Shown here piece after piece: positions 45,994 to 60,810 of a stretch of DNA of 64,000 nt. The stretch lies in assembly GCF_932294415.1 (NCBI RefSeq), contig NC_065536.1, forward strand, positions 18,039,974 to 18,103,973. The letters run 5' to 3'. Source of the DNA: Quercus robur. Taxonomy: Eukaryota; Streptophyta; Magnoliopsida; Fagales; Fagaceae. A model generated the notes under the pieces. The model did not search any database. It was not told the origin of the DNA and saw nothing but the letters and a program-made list of their open reading frames with translations. Made by a program: the position numbers and the translations under genes. Each line of letters begins with the position of its first letter. Positions within the stretch are counted from its first letter, which is position 1.

Positions 45994-47725
45994 AGTTGTT
46001 GCTCTTCACAGGGGGAGTTGCCTAAGGAGTATGCTCACTTTTTTTCTGCAATCAGGGCTCGAAGTTAATCATTCATATGAAAAAATTTTGATTGAAAATG
46101 CCAAAGGAAATTTGCATTCCAAGGCAATGTATGCCTCATCAAACCAGAATGTGAATCATTCATAGGCACAAATGTGTCTGAATTCAGAAGGAAATCGAGG
46201 TCGAGCGAGAAATTCACATAACCGTGGTGGAGGAGGAGGGTTCATATAGGTAATGCCTCTCTTAGCACTAAATACCATAATTTCCAACTTAGAAATGTGT
46301 TACGTGTGCCTAGTATTGCTTCTAATCTACTCTCAGTTCACAAATTATGCTTGTGTAACAATTGTCATTTTGATGCTATAAATTCCAATGTCAGGACATT
46401 CTGACAGGAAAATATTCTACGAGGGTTTGAGTGAAAATGGAGTCTATCCAATGTACTCAAAACCCAAAGTATCAACTGCATCTTCATCACCTTCACATTT
46501 CAATACATGTCCTGGTTCATCTGCCCAATCAAAGAATCAAAATCAGTAACTTTGTAGAAATTCTGTAAATAGGTTTCTTTCCAAAAAGTGGATGCCATGG
46601 CATCACAGACTAAAACACCCTAGTGATAAAGTTCTTGCTCTGGCAGTTCATTTTCTTTCAAAATCATGTACTGCAAATAACTCTGATGTGCGTTGTAGAC
46701 ACTGCCTTTGCTAAATCTGATTTTTCAGTCTTCTAAACCTTTAGAATTAATCCACTGATGTATGTGGTCCAGCTCCAACACAATTATCAATAGTTTTAAA
46801 TACTATCTTGCACTTGTTGATGATTTCACCAAGTTTACTTGGATTTTCTTGTTGAAATTGAAATCTGATTTCCTATTTACTTTCAAACATTTTACAGGAA
46901 CCATTGAAAATCTTATTGATCATATAATCAAAATTCTTAGATCTGAATTGTGGGGGTGAATTCACTTCTAATGCCTTTAATGATTTTTTCTCTAATCATT
47001 GTATTACTCACCAATTATCATGCCCTCACACACCCCCAACAAAATGGAGTGGCTGAAAGGAAACATAGGCATCTTGTTGTGTGTGCTTTGACCATGCTTT
47101 CTCACTCAAATTTACCTACCACTTATTGGTCATATGCTATTTCTACTGTTGTGCATCTGATAAATTGACTACCCACTCCTTTACTTCATAATCTTTCACC
47201 TTGGGAGCTCCTCTTTAAGGCCAAACCAGATTTATTACACTTGAAAGTTTTTGGGTGTACTTGTTTTCCTCTTCTTAAGCCTTATAATACCCATAAATTT
47301 CGACCTCACACTTCTCCTCGTGTATTTTTAGGTTACCCTCCCACTCAAAAGGTTACAGATGTCTTTTATTGCACTCTTGTTCTCAATCAATTCTTCAGCC
47401 CTTTACTCAATCTAATTCCACTGCACAATCCTCTTCTACTCTACCTGTACTGAAACCTTCACCTTTACCTTCAGTTCCACTAGTTTCTGCAGAAACTAGG
47501 TCCCAGCATGCCTATCCTTCTCCACCAGCCACTTCTACACCAGATATTTCCCAACCAGAACCTTCTCATACTACATCCTTATCAGGCACAAACAAACATC
47601 CTACGGTAACTTCATTACTATACCACATAACCCCCCTCAAATAAAATTGCAGCCCAATTCCCACACTGGTTTGCACCTGTGAATGAAGAATATGATGCCT
47701 GTATAACATGGCCTAAGCAATTATC
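45994..47725 (+). pseudogene. Ty1/copia gag-integrase relic, copy B
   Basis: This has the same domain order and breaks as the relic at 1270-3005: GAG-pre-integrase WHHRLKHPSDK near 46600, the integrase core from about 46790, QQNGVAERKHRH near 47040, and VFGCTCF near 47245. There are only a few substitutions, such as Cys to Arg in SPRVFLGYP. Reverse transcriptase is absent. Non-functional. Confidence 0.88.
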
Positions 47726-47945
47726 TTCTTGCATTCACGCGTTTTAGCATATATTTGCATAAAATACTTTCTTAATATGGGGGACTGATAAAGAAAATAG
47801 AATTGATAAAATTTGACATATGATCAAATTAACTGGCCATTAAAGAGATCCTCATATCAATTTGCAGTTCTAATCATAAGAACTTATAGCTTCAAACAGC
47901 TTGGGAAACAAACATAAATACACAAAATAGATTTAATGCAATGCT

Positions 47946-50900
47946 TCATCCACTAGAACATCTTTTAATCTCTTGCAACTTCGATAAGGCTTCTCTCATA
48001 GTAAAACGTCCTTTCGATGAATCAGCAGCACAAGACAGTCCAACTCTCACCATAGAAGCCACGCACTCTTCACCTCTGAAAGCAATGTTGTTTTTGTTCT
48101 TGCTGCTGCTATCATCACCAGAAGAATAATTAGCACTGCTGTTTTGCAAAAAAGATTCATTATCCTTGAAAAGCTTTGGATCAGCAATATCCAAGATTTT
48201 ACTCTCATGCACTTCGGAGATGAACTTGTTTATGCTTAAACCTTCCTGGAAAATCCCATCTGTGGGCTTCTTGGCAATGATCATCTCAAGCAGCAGTATC
48301 CCAAAACTATAGACATCCCCGCTGGTTGAAGCCTTTCCACCCAAGCCATACTCTACAACAGAATTTCAGGATATTAGGATCAAGTATTTCCAACCAGAAA
48401 TGATAAAAGCTTGAGGAAAAAATGTGGAAACATAGGGTGTTAATTTTTAAAATTTAAATGTAGCAAGCGAGGTAGAGTAGAACATTGTTTGAACTGTGAA
48501 TGTAATCGCTAAACCCTTTTAAGTTTCATAAAGTAAGATCCACAACATACCTGGAGCAATATAACCAATTGAGCCTTTTAGTCCGATTGTGCTACTCCCA
48601 GTCTGTGATGAATCATGAGAGAGAAACCTTGCTAACCCAAAATCTCCTACATGAGCAGTCATATCTTCATCTAAAAGCACATTTCCAGGTTTCAAGTCGC
48701 AATGGACTACAGGTGGGTCACAATCATGATGTAGGTAATCTAACGCAGAAGCTACATCAATAGCAATATTCAGTCTCTGGGTCAAGGTCAGAGTTGATCC
48801 ACACTCAACATCCTCTGGGTACAACCACTTATCCAAGTTACCATTAGACATGAATTCCATAGCTAAAGCCTTGAATTCAGCTCCTGTGTGATCAATGCTG
48901 GAGCAAGAAGTGAAGACCTTAACAAGGTTCCGATGCCGGATGTTTCTGAGAGCTTCACATTCTGTGACAAAACTCTTGGAAGCTTTGCTTTGTGTCAAGT
49001 CAAGAACCTTGACTGCAACTGTGGTGTGGATTCCACTTTCACCAGTACTGAAAACAGCTCTATATACAGACCCAAAAGCTCCCCTCCCTATCAAATTTTT
49101 TGTGTCAAACCCGTTTGTTGCAAGCTGGATTTCAGAGTAAGATAGCCTTGGCGGTAAACCCTTCAGTTCAGATGATGAACTTTGATTGTTTATTGTCTTT
49201 CTCTTCTTTTTGGTGATCACTGCACATACTAAACACGATGCACACACAAGCACAATGAAAGAAGAGGTTGGAATAATGACTTTGAGCACTAAATCTGAGT
49301 TCGATTTTGTTTTTGTCACACAAGTAGTGACTCTTAGCTTTTCTGCAGTCTCATGGTCAAATACGCAGAGCTGTTTGTTTCCCTGGAGAGAATCCCAGCT
49401 GATGTTGGCAAAGACACCATTTTTCGGTACTTCTCCTTCCAAGCTATTGAAAGACAAATTTAACATCTGCAAAGCATTGAGGTTCTCCAATTCTGTCGGG
49501 ATTAGGCCAGAGAGATTGTTGGAAGAAAGATCCAAGCTCTCCAGTGCTGCTAGATTTTCCAGTGACTTTGGTATTGAGCCAGTTATCCTGTTTCTTGCAA
49601 TGTTGAGATATTGCAAAATTGAGTATCTCTCGGTTATTGCAGGAATATTTCCGGATAGCTGGTTTCCAGAAATGTCCATGAATTCAAGCTGTCTCAAATG
49701 GCCAAATTCATCGGGCAGAAAACCGCTTAAGCTGTTATTTGCCAACAGCAAAAATTTTAGCTGGGGAAGCTCAAAAATTTGCTTTGGAATGCTGCCACTG
49801 AGGGCTGTCCTTTGTAGAACAAGCATCTCTAATCGCTGGCATGTTGCTATACTCATAGGAATTCTACCAGATAACCGGTTGCTTGCCATGTCTAGCTCAT
49901 ATAGCCACGTAAGATTGCTAAAGATATCCGGAATTTCTCCAGAGAACAAGTTGCCAGTAACCATAAGTCTTTCTAGTTTCTGAAGTTTTCCAATTGAGTT
50001 TGGTATTTTGCCTTCGAAAAAATTTTTCTCAATTGATAAGGACACAAGGTTTTGGTACTTTTCCAATCTTTGAGGGAAGCTACCGGTCAGGAAATTATCA
50101 TAAACACAAAAATGTTGGAGATTGACCGAGAGATTTGCGACAGAAGGGGGAAGTTCACCAGCTAATTGGTTAGAATTCAGAAGGATTTTGCTTAGCAGGG
50201 TACAGTTTGTAAGGGAGTCAAATACTTGGAAATTCAGTTTTGTTGTAGAAGATAAACTGTTCGCACCAAGGAGTAACTGGACAAGATGTTTCAAGTTACC
50301 AAGTAAAGGAATATGCCCAGTGAAATTATTTGAGGAGAGATCAAGGTGTTCAATATATGAAGCATTGGATAAAGAACTTGGTATTGGTCCTTCCAGATGA
50401 TTGCTGGCCAAGCGGAGATCCCTTATTTTGGGAAGGGTAAGGCCTATATTGGAGGGAAGCTTTCCAACTAGCCTGTTTAGTGTGAGAGATAAGAACTTCA
50501 GGGAGGAAATGTTGAAAATTGAAAAGGGAATCTCACCACTTAATTGATTCTCCGAGAGTTGAAGAGTGACAAGATTATTGAGACGACCCAACTCATTTGG
50601 AATTTCGCCATATATCTGAGTTCTTGACATGTTGAGAACGGTAAGAGTGGAGAGATTGCCAAAAGTAGAGGGAATTGCACCAGTAAGATTGTTCATGGAC
50701 GCGTCAAGAACTTTCAGTCTATGAAGTCGGCCTAGTTCACGAGGAAGATGACCAGTAAGTTTGTTGTTCCGAAACATTATAGTTTCAAGCCTACGACAAT
50801 GAGATAGACTGATAGGGATCGTGCCATTAATTATGTTCCCCACGAGAATTATATGCTGAAGGCTAGTAAGATGGCCAAGCTCAGAAGGAATTTGACCAAA

Positions 50901-51230
50901 AAAGGAGTTGTTTGAAAGGTCTAGAGTTTTGAGGGAAGTGAGGTTGGAGAGCTGAGGGGGAATAATACCAAAGAGTCCCAGACTGCTAAGGTGCAGTGAT
51001 TGGACTTTTGTTGTACTGCTGGTGCAGTTGACCCCAAACCAAGTACAGTGAGAATAACTTATATTCCACCCAGACAGAGCATTTTGGGGATCAGACACCA
51101 AGGATTTGAAAGATAAGAGTACTTCTGTTTCAGTGCCAGAGTCAATACCCCCTACCTTTCTCGCACTATAGCAAGCGAAAATTTGAAAAAAGAGGATGAA
51201 AAGCATTAAGGAGAAATGAAAATGCCTCAT
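47946..51230 (-). CDS. LRR receptor-like Ser/Thr kinase, subfamily XII, copy B
   Basis: Exons 51230-48551 and 48352-47946 give a 1028-aa protein with the same plan as copy A: signal peptide, about twenty LRRs, transmembrane helix, and non-RD kinase (HCD at 843-845, DFG at 863-865). By eye it differs from copy A at six residues. Three lie in the LRRs (S425T, N450S, R473Q), one in the transmembrane helix (L665S), and two near the kinase C-terminus (L1006S, E1008G). I counted only two silent changes in the coding sequence. E1008 belongs to a KER motif that relatives usually keep, so copy B may be the more altered one. No stop or frameshift is seen and both copies look functional. The promoter side is nearly identical to copy A. 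Confidence 0.97.
48353..48550 (-). other. Intron of LRR receptor kinase gene, copy B
   Basis: This 198-bp intron has the same splice signals and position as in copy A (CAG|GTATGT, TTGTAG). Confidence 0.95.
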
Positions 51231-54200
51231 TGTTTTTCAATGTATGTATTAATTGGAGAATGCAGCAAATTAATGAAGTATGCTGCAATCACCAGTTGTA
51301 ATGGTTTGATGTTTTGAGCCCACCCGGATTGTGTTCTTATAATGTTTGCTGGAACATTGGTCTGGTGACAGAAGTCACTTTCCTCCTAATTGGGAATTGG
51401 ACTATGGCTTTTTCCTCCTAATTGTACAGAACTTGAATTTGAAAATATCAGCCTGCGTGCATTTCACTGCAAAAAGTTGAGGAGACAATTCTTGACTGAG
51501 GTTTGATAAAAAACAAATTTTGATAAAAATGACCAGGTCATCATAAGTTTCCTAGACGCTGCATATCAATGAAGATTGAAGATACAGACAGATATAGCTT
51601 CTTTAGTATGGCACCAGGAAGACCATTCTTTATAAACGTTTGTAGAAAATTCAACATGAAGGAATATAGATGCATACATGTGATCCTACGACAACAGGTC
51701 CATGATAATTATTCTTTGTTATCAGGCTAAAGACGTAAATTAGTTTTTCATGTATGAGAATTTTGAATGTAAATCTTTTTTTCAAGAAAAAAAAAAAAAA
51801 AATTGTACTAATTGAGCTACTTGGAGTATTGGACCCATATAGTGTGTACAAATTATATTATCATAAATAGGACCGTCATGCCATTGTCTGGAAACTTGGT
51901 TAAAAAGATTGCTACTGCAATGAGGTCAGTAATTGGTACTCTTGATGCTAAAAATAGCTTTTAGTTTTTTCCATTTCTAAAAATTATCTCCGACTCAATT
52001 TCAGAGACTAAAACAGGCTTGCTATGTTGATAAAGTTTACAAAATAATATTATTTCAATACTGGTTTTCTTCTATAGGAGCAACTAATTTTAATTTTTAG
52101 ATTCACGTAAGGTTTAGATATTGCTTTCACTCACATCCAGTTTCAGCCTTAATTAATTACTACATATGACCAAGTCCACTAAAAAACGGTAGCAAGGTGA
52201 ACAGAATTCTTACCAAAGCCATATTAGCACATGTAGCCGAATGGCTCCAAACTGCCCACGAGGTTCGATAAAAATCATTTGATTTAACAGAAACACCCAA
52301 GTCATCATAAGTTTTCAACACGCTGCTAGACCATGCCTGGTGGGCCTAACATAATTTGAGGCCTAGAGTGAAAAATTCATGAGGAGTATTTCATATAGAT
52401 GATTAAATATCATAGTTGAAGCATAAATTTAAACAAAAAGAGCTAAAAATATATTATTTTTTAAAGAAGAAGCTTACTTTTAACTTGGATACATGACTAT
52501 GCATGGTTAATTAAAGTTGTACTCTAAATTTTAATTTTATATCTTCTTTTTAAGTGGAAGAGATAAATAGATACTATTTGCTATGTGACTTTGTAGGTGA
52601 TTAATTAGTTTACAAAAATTAAAGTCTCAACCTATTAGGGGAGATTAGTCATCATTGATGATCTAACATATTTACAACATTTTTTTTTTTTTTGAAACAT
52701 TTTAGGATTCCAATTGGGTTAAATTTCTATTAGTCTCTTATTTTGGAAACCTTGTTAGATAAGAAAAAGAGAAATACTGAAGATATTATAAAATGTTCAA
52801 AATATAATGTGATAATGACTATTATTGATGAACTTCAACAACCTAATTAATGAGTGTTTGAATTTCTTCTTTAGGTAATCGGTAACATGTCAGTTTGTAA
52901 GCGTATAGTAAAATTTGTGGTATCTTTAACATCATTCATTTTTTTTTTTTTTTAAAGTGTTCAATCATTTAAAATTTGTTATATTCTTATAAAATTTTGG
53001 GTCTTTTATGATGGGGGATGGGCTTTTTTTTCCTAGAGAATTTTGTTGTTGTTGTTGTGAGGTCTTAGGGCTAGGTCTTGGACCGCAAATATAAACAAAA
53101 ATATAAGCATTTTTATGACTAAAAATGATTGTCTTGTAATCACAATATAAACAAAAATAGTAAGCACAAGTACAACCACTTTATTAAAAAGCTTATTGGT
53201 TATTAATCTTATGAACACTTGCATTGTATCAAGAATTAAATTTTCTATACTAATTAATTATTTTGCAATAACAAATTATTAGTTGACATGTTCTGTTAAA
53301 GATGCTAAGATCGATAGATGCAAAAGCAGAAGTAAGAAAATAAATAATAAAAGAACACACGAGAATTATGTGGTTTAGTTTGATAGCCTATGTCCATGTA
53401 AGAAGCTCTTAAGGACTACATCTTTACTATATGAGTGAAGTACAATTTCTGTCTTACAATGAACCCTAGACTAATCACAATTAATTAATTGGCTTAATTG
53501 TAGTTCAAGTAGTATTTTTAACTTGTACACCAAACATGATTAAACTTAAGCCAAAACTATTGGGTTAATATACCTCTAATATGTTCAATGACTACCCTTA
53601 CTCTTTTTCGTTGTGATACCATCAAATCTCTCAATAAAAAGTTGATTGTATGTTTTATTATTATTAAAAAAAAAAAAAAAAGAGGTTGAATGTATGTTTT
53701 AGATGATTTATAATAACGCCAGTTCATGGCTCTCTTTAGAATATGCACTGGCACACATATTTAAATTTTTGAATGCAATCCATTTGAAACTTTTAGCATC
53801 AAACATTGTTCTTTTTTTTTTTGGACAAACATTGTTTTAGTACATGAAAATTCAACTATAATTTTAATGTTGGGTTTCAGGGATGTAAGTACAATAATAT
53901 CTCTCGTATCACCCACCTAATATTTTTCATACATTTCTTATGTGGCAATAATCGATCACTAACATTCTCAATCTGGTCTTGAACGGTATGTCATAGATAT
54001 ATATAACATTCCCAAAGAAAAAATTAGCCGCATTTAATTACAAAAATTTACTTAATCGTTGACTTGTATTAGCTATCATGAATACCATAGAAAGTAGAAA
54101 ATGTTATGTTTAGAATTGAGTGTAACAGTGAAATATAATTTACTGTATATGCATGTATCATGTGTGTGCATACACAAAACTTATAAAGTAGAACACAAAA

Positions 54201-56030
54201 ATTAGTATAGATGATTTGTTTTCCATTTGTAATGATTAGTTTTCTCTAGCCAATCATCTTGGTCTACTACCCTTTCAACCATGTTGCTAAGACTTTTTGT
54301 AACAGGCTTTCTGATGCCCAACAGTGCCGTTGGCCGCACGCCCTAAGACAATGGAATTGAGTCACGATCAACAAAGTTGCTTCAAAGAAAGTAGATAATT
54401 TGTCTTTAATTGCTTTTTTACACAACTTTGAACCATTCTGGGCTGTACATGCATGCAACGAAAGTAACATATTTCTCCTTTGCGCTGCGTTACAAAGATC
54501 AAACCCTAACGTTTCCTTTGGGATAATTGGGAGGTGCAGTGACAAAGCTAAAAGCTTTGGAGTATGTGGAATTTAGTGTTGGAGCTAATAATCACAGAAA
54601 AGTCTTTCAAGTGAGTGAAGGGTTGGAGCTGATATGACAAGTCTTTCAAGTGATGAGCGAAGGGTTGGGGATCAGGTCAATGACCAAAAATATATTGACA
54701 CTAAAAGCACGGCTTCTAACGTAAAAAGAACTGATGGAACAATATCATAACATAATAAAAAAATAGTGAAAATTGAAAATATTATGAAGGTATTTATGAA
54801 ATAATTTTTTCAATAATTGTACAGTACTGAGAACTATTTGACCACTTAATTTAACAATTTCTTACCTGAGATGTGAGATAATAATCTATTAATTATGGAT
54901 AAAATTTATAAAATAATATTAATTCGATGTTGGTTTTCTTCTACAGGAGCAATTTGCCAGATCTCATCACGTATGATTTACTACATTGGACCAAGTCCAC
55001 GGAAAAGGGTATAGCAGGGTGATCAAAATTCTTACCAAAGCCACATCTCACATGCACGTAGCCAAAAATGCCCCATCGAGGTTTGATTAAAATTATTTGA
55101 TTTCAGAGAAACAACCAAATCACCGTAACTCGTAACTTTCCAACAAGCTGCAAGATTATGCTCAAGAGTAATGTTGGTGTCACATAAAATGACATAACTT
55201 ATGCCATTTTAATTATTTTAATTAAAATAATTAAAACGATTTGATTTCTATTTATTTAAAATTTATGTGGTTAATACCTTCTGATATTTCTCTTGCGAAA
55301 ATATATTTAGGGTTCAAATCTCATTCTCTCGTTGTAATTAAGTATAAAATTATAGATAAATCTATATACTAACGTTAATATTGTACGAGATTAAGATTTA
55401 ATTAGAAAATTCTTAATTGATCAAAGAAAATTTTCAATGTTGCAATAAGCAGTAAAAAGAAAAAGAAAAAAAAAAGAAAAAAAGCTCTAATACCAAGTAA
55501 AAGTAGAAAGTAGTGTAGAGAGATAAATTAAGTGGAAATAAGAGAAAGATTGTCAAAAAAAAAAAAAAAAAAAAAAGAATTGAGTTACAAGAAATTTTAC
55601 TATGTTCAATCAAATAAAACTACGTAACCCTCGCATGTATCAAAAAAAAAAAACCTACACAAACCCCACGTTTTCCTTTTATTTTTCTTTTTCATTTTCT
55701 ATTCTTTTCATGTTTGTGACTAGTGGGGAGATGTTTTTAAAATGTGCAACATTCCAATATCGTGCTACAAAAATAAAAAGAAAAAAAAAATCATTATTCG
55801 CAATTCTATTAACTTAACCATCTTGTCAAACGTGTATCTTACTCACCAAATCTAATGAATATTTCTTGGATTGACATGTTCTTTAGCATGTGAGTATATG
55901 ACCCAGATTGGACGTAATATATGTGGCAATTTTCGAGGTATTCCACTTGAAATGAACTAGGAACGTTCGTACGTTATCTAAATTCTTTTTCTTTTCACTT
56001 TTCTCTGTTGACAAGTCTACAACTTTTTGG
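51231..56030. other. Gene-poor region between kinase and peptide gene, copy B
   Basis: This corresponds to 6510-11309 with few differences and carries the same diverged direct repeats (about 52021-52336 and 54896-55161). It holds no supported gene. It includes the 5' side of both flanking genes, which are transcribed away from each other. Confidence 0.7.
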
Positions 56031-56039
56031 TATAAATAA
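56031..56039 (+). promoter_or_regulatory. TATA box of the small peptide gene, copy B
   Basis: TATAAATAA lies 106 bp before the ATG at 56145, unchanged from copy A. Confidence 0.65.
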
Positions 56040-56144
56040 TTATCTTCATCTACAAATTGCTCCATTCTGCTTCCAAAATATTCTTGAGCTTGTTCTCCCT
56101 TCATCTTCTAATATCACAATCTCACAACCAAAAAGGGGGGAAAA

Positions 56145-56830
56145 ATGGTCTTCTCTAGTTCGTTCAAATTGCTGGCCATGGCTCTTGTTTTAGCAGTCAT
56201 GTTGCTCATGTCCTCTAAGATAGTTGAAGCAACACCAAATTTCAAACTCGGTTTGTAGAAAGACTACTTTGATTGTTTTAATTTCTGTTTTGTTAAAATT
56301 TTTCTTCTTCTAGCATCTAAGATTGTTCTCTTTGATTCCTTTTTCTTTTCTCTCTAGCTAGTGAATCTTCAACCACCACCCCCCTCCCCCTCTCCCACAC
56401 CCCAGGTTGGTCTAGCGATTTCTAAGGACCCACAAGATCTTTGAGGTCCCGGATTCAAAACTCCTAACTAGCATCCATAATACTTCTTCTAAATCTAAAT
56501 CTAAGGGGTTGATCTAATGAGTGCTAATGGCCCGTAAGATTTATGAGGTCCAGGAATTAATCGAAACTCAGCATCTTTGGGTCCACGCAAGGGATTTCCA
56601 TCTGTAATATATAATTGTTTGTGTGTGAAATGAGAGACTAAATGCTCGAAAAGCTCTGAATACCTATATTAGAAATTAAAAAAATATTTAAAAAATTGTT
56701 AAATTTGATTGTGTGTGGTTTCATTGTTGCAGGGCGAAGGGCTCTTGATAATGTACCACCATATTGGGGTCGCTACCCAGTGCCGCCCGAAATTCCAAGA
56801 AGTGGAGGCCACCACACTCCCTCACCATAA
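56145..56830 (+). CDS. Small secreted peptide precursor (67 aa), copy B
   Basis: Exon 1 (56145-56250) and exon 2 (56733-56830) give the same 67-aa product as copy A: a hydrophobic signal peptide followed by a short Pro/Gly/Arg-rich mature part ending GGHHTPSP. I see no difference in either exon, whereas the flanks do carry a few. The Cys-rich alternative frame of exon 2 is also kept open (to 56972). The function is not recognised. The intron has the same SINE-like insertion. Confidence 0.55.
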
Positions 56831-57072
56831 TTGCCAAGGTGGATGCAAAGCAGATCTGGAGAGGAACATGGAGTCTGAAGATGCCATATGCTACTGCCAG
56901 ATCATTAATATCTACTATTTGAAGACATGTTTTAGACGTTTCTTTTATGCATGCATGTTGTGCCATGTTTGATGGCTAAATAAGATATGTTTAAGGTTCA
57001 ATTATTCTGGTCTTATAGTACATGTAGTATGCTTAAATAAAATATTAGAAAGATATTAAATGCAATACTATG

Positions 57073-58510
57073 TTTAGAGTTTGGCATTGTAATGACTTGA
57101 GTTGAGTATAATCAAGTGAACAAATAGGATTCACTATTGGAATAAATGAAGAGTAAATGTCTTCCAAAGAACTTTCAATTTTCTCCTATATATTGATTTT
57201 CTTGTACCTGTAAGCAGTAACACTAAATTCTTTAGTGCAAATTATACCCCAAAAGTTTGGAGATTTCTGAATTTTGTATCATGAAGTTTCAAAATTTTGA
57301 TTTTATTGCTGGAAGTTATATTTTATTTGTATTAGTAACCCCACTGTTCATATTTTCCATTAAGTACTACATAAGCTTGTTACACTTGCTTAGTTTATCT
57401 AATAAAATGATGTTACGTCATTTTTGTATCCTAACAATTTTTTCTAAAAAAATAGTAACAATAATCTTAGAAAAAAAAATCTGAAAAATCATTTTATTGA
57501 ATATAACAAACTAAACATGTGTGACAAGCTTATACAACATTTAACAGAATATATGGACAAAAGAGTTGTTGATGCACACAAAATATAACTTTAGGAGGTA
57601 AAATCTAAATTCTAAAATTTTAGGGTATAAAGTCCAAAGATGCAAAGACTCCCAAATTTTAAGGGTGTAGTTTGTACTTTAGCCTTATTTCTTTGAGATT
57701 GAAACCTTATTTATGTTTGTGTACATCTCTAAATATAAATATTAAGGGTAAATTACTATTTTGAACTTAACATTTACACTATGCGTCAATTTGGTCCCTA
57801 ATGTTTCAAATGCATTAGTTTAGTCCGTAACTTTTTGGTATTGTGTCACAGTAGTAATTGCCATAAGTGCTGAATGAAATTAAAAAATACTGATGTATCT
57901 ACCAATCACAATAAAAAATTATTTTTATGCCACTTAGATGCCAAATGGATTGCCAGGTGGCGTAAAACAAAAATACAACAAAAGAAAAACACAACCTAGA
58001 TAACAAAATCAAATGGAAATTAAAAGAATAGAGAATTAAAAATACAAAATTGAAACAAAGAAACAAAAAAAAAAAAAAAAAAATCAAACATGTAAGCAAG
58101 CAAAAATTTACTTATTAAAAAAAAAAAATGGATTGACATTGATGGCCTCCACATCAGAATACCACTGCCGCAACTCCATTGTAAACCCAAATCTCCACAG
58201 TCTAGAATTAATAACAAAATTAATTTGGGAGGGGGTCTAACTTGAGACATGATAATAATAAAATGGTTATTGCCCACTGAAGGCCCATTAAAATGGTTTA
58301 GAGTTTGGCATTGTAATGACTTGAGTTGAGTATAATCAAGTGAACAAATAGGATTCACTATTGGAATAAATGAAGAGTAAATGTCTTCCAAAGAACTTTC
58401 AATTTTCTCCTATATATTGATTTTCTTGTACCTGTAAGCAGTAACACTAAATTCTTTAGTTTGCAAATTATACTCCTAAAGTTTGGAGATTTATGAATTT
58501 TGTATCATGA
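57073..58510. repeat. 215-bp direct repeats around the AGGGTAAATTAC-family element, copy B
   Basis: GTTTAGAGTTTGGCATTG blocks lie at about 57073-57300 and 58295-58510 and enclose the family element (57680-58294), as in copy A. The arrangement therefore predates the large duplication. Confidence 0.85.
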
Positions 58511-60810
58511 ATTTTTTTTTTTTTCCATCCAAAATATAACGGTAGAGACTAAATTGACGGGATACTAAAAGGTTAGGGGATCAAGTTCATACAATTGAAA
58601 AGATATGGATCAAATTGAAATATGGTGTAAAGGATATGGACCATATATGTAATTTACCCTAAAAAAAATGACTTATGACTAGATGTATTTTAACATGAAT
58701 GTGTTCTTTTCTAGTAAATAGCATTAAAATGATGATAGGGATATAACTAATAATAAGGTGTGGGCTTCAGTTAGTTTAACTAGTAAAAGTCTCTTATCAT
58801 TGAATAAAAGAATTGAGATCCACACCTCATCACCCACACTAAAAATCGACTGATGCCAAGAATGATAATAAAGAGTAATCATCATGGAGCTGACAACATA
58901 GGTTAAAATTCTATTGTATAAAAAATAAAAATAATAAAAAATAAAAAAAACCCAAAACCTATTATTAATGTAATAAGTTATGTGATTTGGATAATTACCC
59001 TTTATAAAGTATACCTAACAGACTCATCAAGTGCTTAGCAATAACAAGTTTGTTATATCTCCTTAATAAATAGTTGGAACTAATAATGCCAAGAGCAAAT
59101 ACATTTACATATTATATTATTATATCTAATATATAGTGGAGGTGGTTAAATTAAAAAATGGTGTGACTCATGACGAAAGAGCAAGACTCTTGGTGAACAA
59201 GTGTGTTTCTTGGTGAAAGGATTACAATCTTTGACAAAGGTTAAAACTTTTATGAGGGACACAACTTCTTTCCAAGTTGTAACCTTCCATGAAGTGGTGC
59301 ATGCCAATCTATAAATAAATAAATCGACCTAAGATTATTTAGCGCATTCTATATTTATATTCCTTCTTTATTTAAAGTTTTAAACAATCATTTTATATGT
59401 GATCACCAACCTTGATACTAACGGAAAAATTTTGCACTTGTTAAAGATTAGAGGAAGGAAGAAAGTTGTATTCAAAAAAGGCATAAAGATGCTTCTTTTT
59501 TATTTTTTTTTTATATATATTTTTCCTTGACTATCAGCTGTTTTTTTAAGGCTGACAGTCAACGGCAAACCTAATGCACTCTTAAAATAAATAAATAAAT
59601 AGTTGGAACTAATAATGCCAAGGGCAAATACATTTATATATTATATTATTATATCTAATATATAGTGGAGATGGTTAAATTAAAAAATGGTGTGACTCAT
59701 GACGAAAGAGCAAGACTATTGGTGAACAAGTGTGCTTCTTCGTGAAAGGATTACAATCTTTGACAAAGGTTAAACCTTTTATGAGGGACACAACTCCTTT
59801 CCTAGTTGTTACCTTCCATGAAGTGGTGCATGCCAATCTATAAATAAATAAATCAATCTGAGATTATTCAGCACGTTCTATATTTATATTCCTTCTTTAT
59901 TTAAAGTTTTAAACAATCATTTTATATGTGATCACCAACCTTGATACTAACGGAAACATTTTACACTTGTTAAAGATTAGATTGTACTCCACTATATATT
60001 AGATATAAGATATATGTGATCACATATACCATGACTATCATTTTATATTATAAATAGTTTTAAACTTTTTTATTTAAAGTTTTTCACAATCATTTTATAT
60101 ATAGTGGAGATGGTACTCCACTATATATTTGATATAATAAGATAATATATAAATGTATTAGCCTTTGGCATTATTAGTTCCAACTATTTATTTATTTATT
60201 TTAAGAGTGCATTAGGTTTGCCTTTGACTGCCAGCCTTAAAAAATAACTAACAGTCATATAAATATATATATATATATATATATAAGAAGATTCTTTAGG
60301 TCTTTTTTGAATACAACTTTCTTCCTTCTTCTAATATTTAACAAGTGTAAAATGTTTATGTTAGTATGAAGGTCGGTGATCACATATAAAATGATTGTTT
60401 AAAACTTTAAATAAAAAAGGAAGATAAATCTAGAACGTGCTGAATAATGTCCAATCGATTTATTTATTTATAGATTGGCATGCACCACTTCATGGAAGGT
60501 AACAACTAGGAAAGGAGTTGTGTCCCTCGTAAAAGTTTTAACCTTTATCAAAGATTGTAATCCTTTCACCAAGAAGCACAATTGTTTACCAACAGTCTTG
60601 CTCTTTCGTCATGAGTCACACCATTTTTTAATTTAACCATCTCCACAATATATTAGATATAATAATATAATATATAAATGTATTTGCCCTTGGCATTATT
60701 AGTTCCAACTATTTATTTATTTATTTTAAGAGTGCATTAGGTTTGCCTTTGACTGTCGGCCTTAAAAAAACAGCTAATAGTCAAGGAAAAATATATATAA
60801 AAATAAATAA

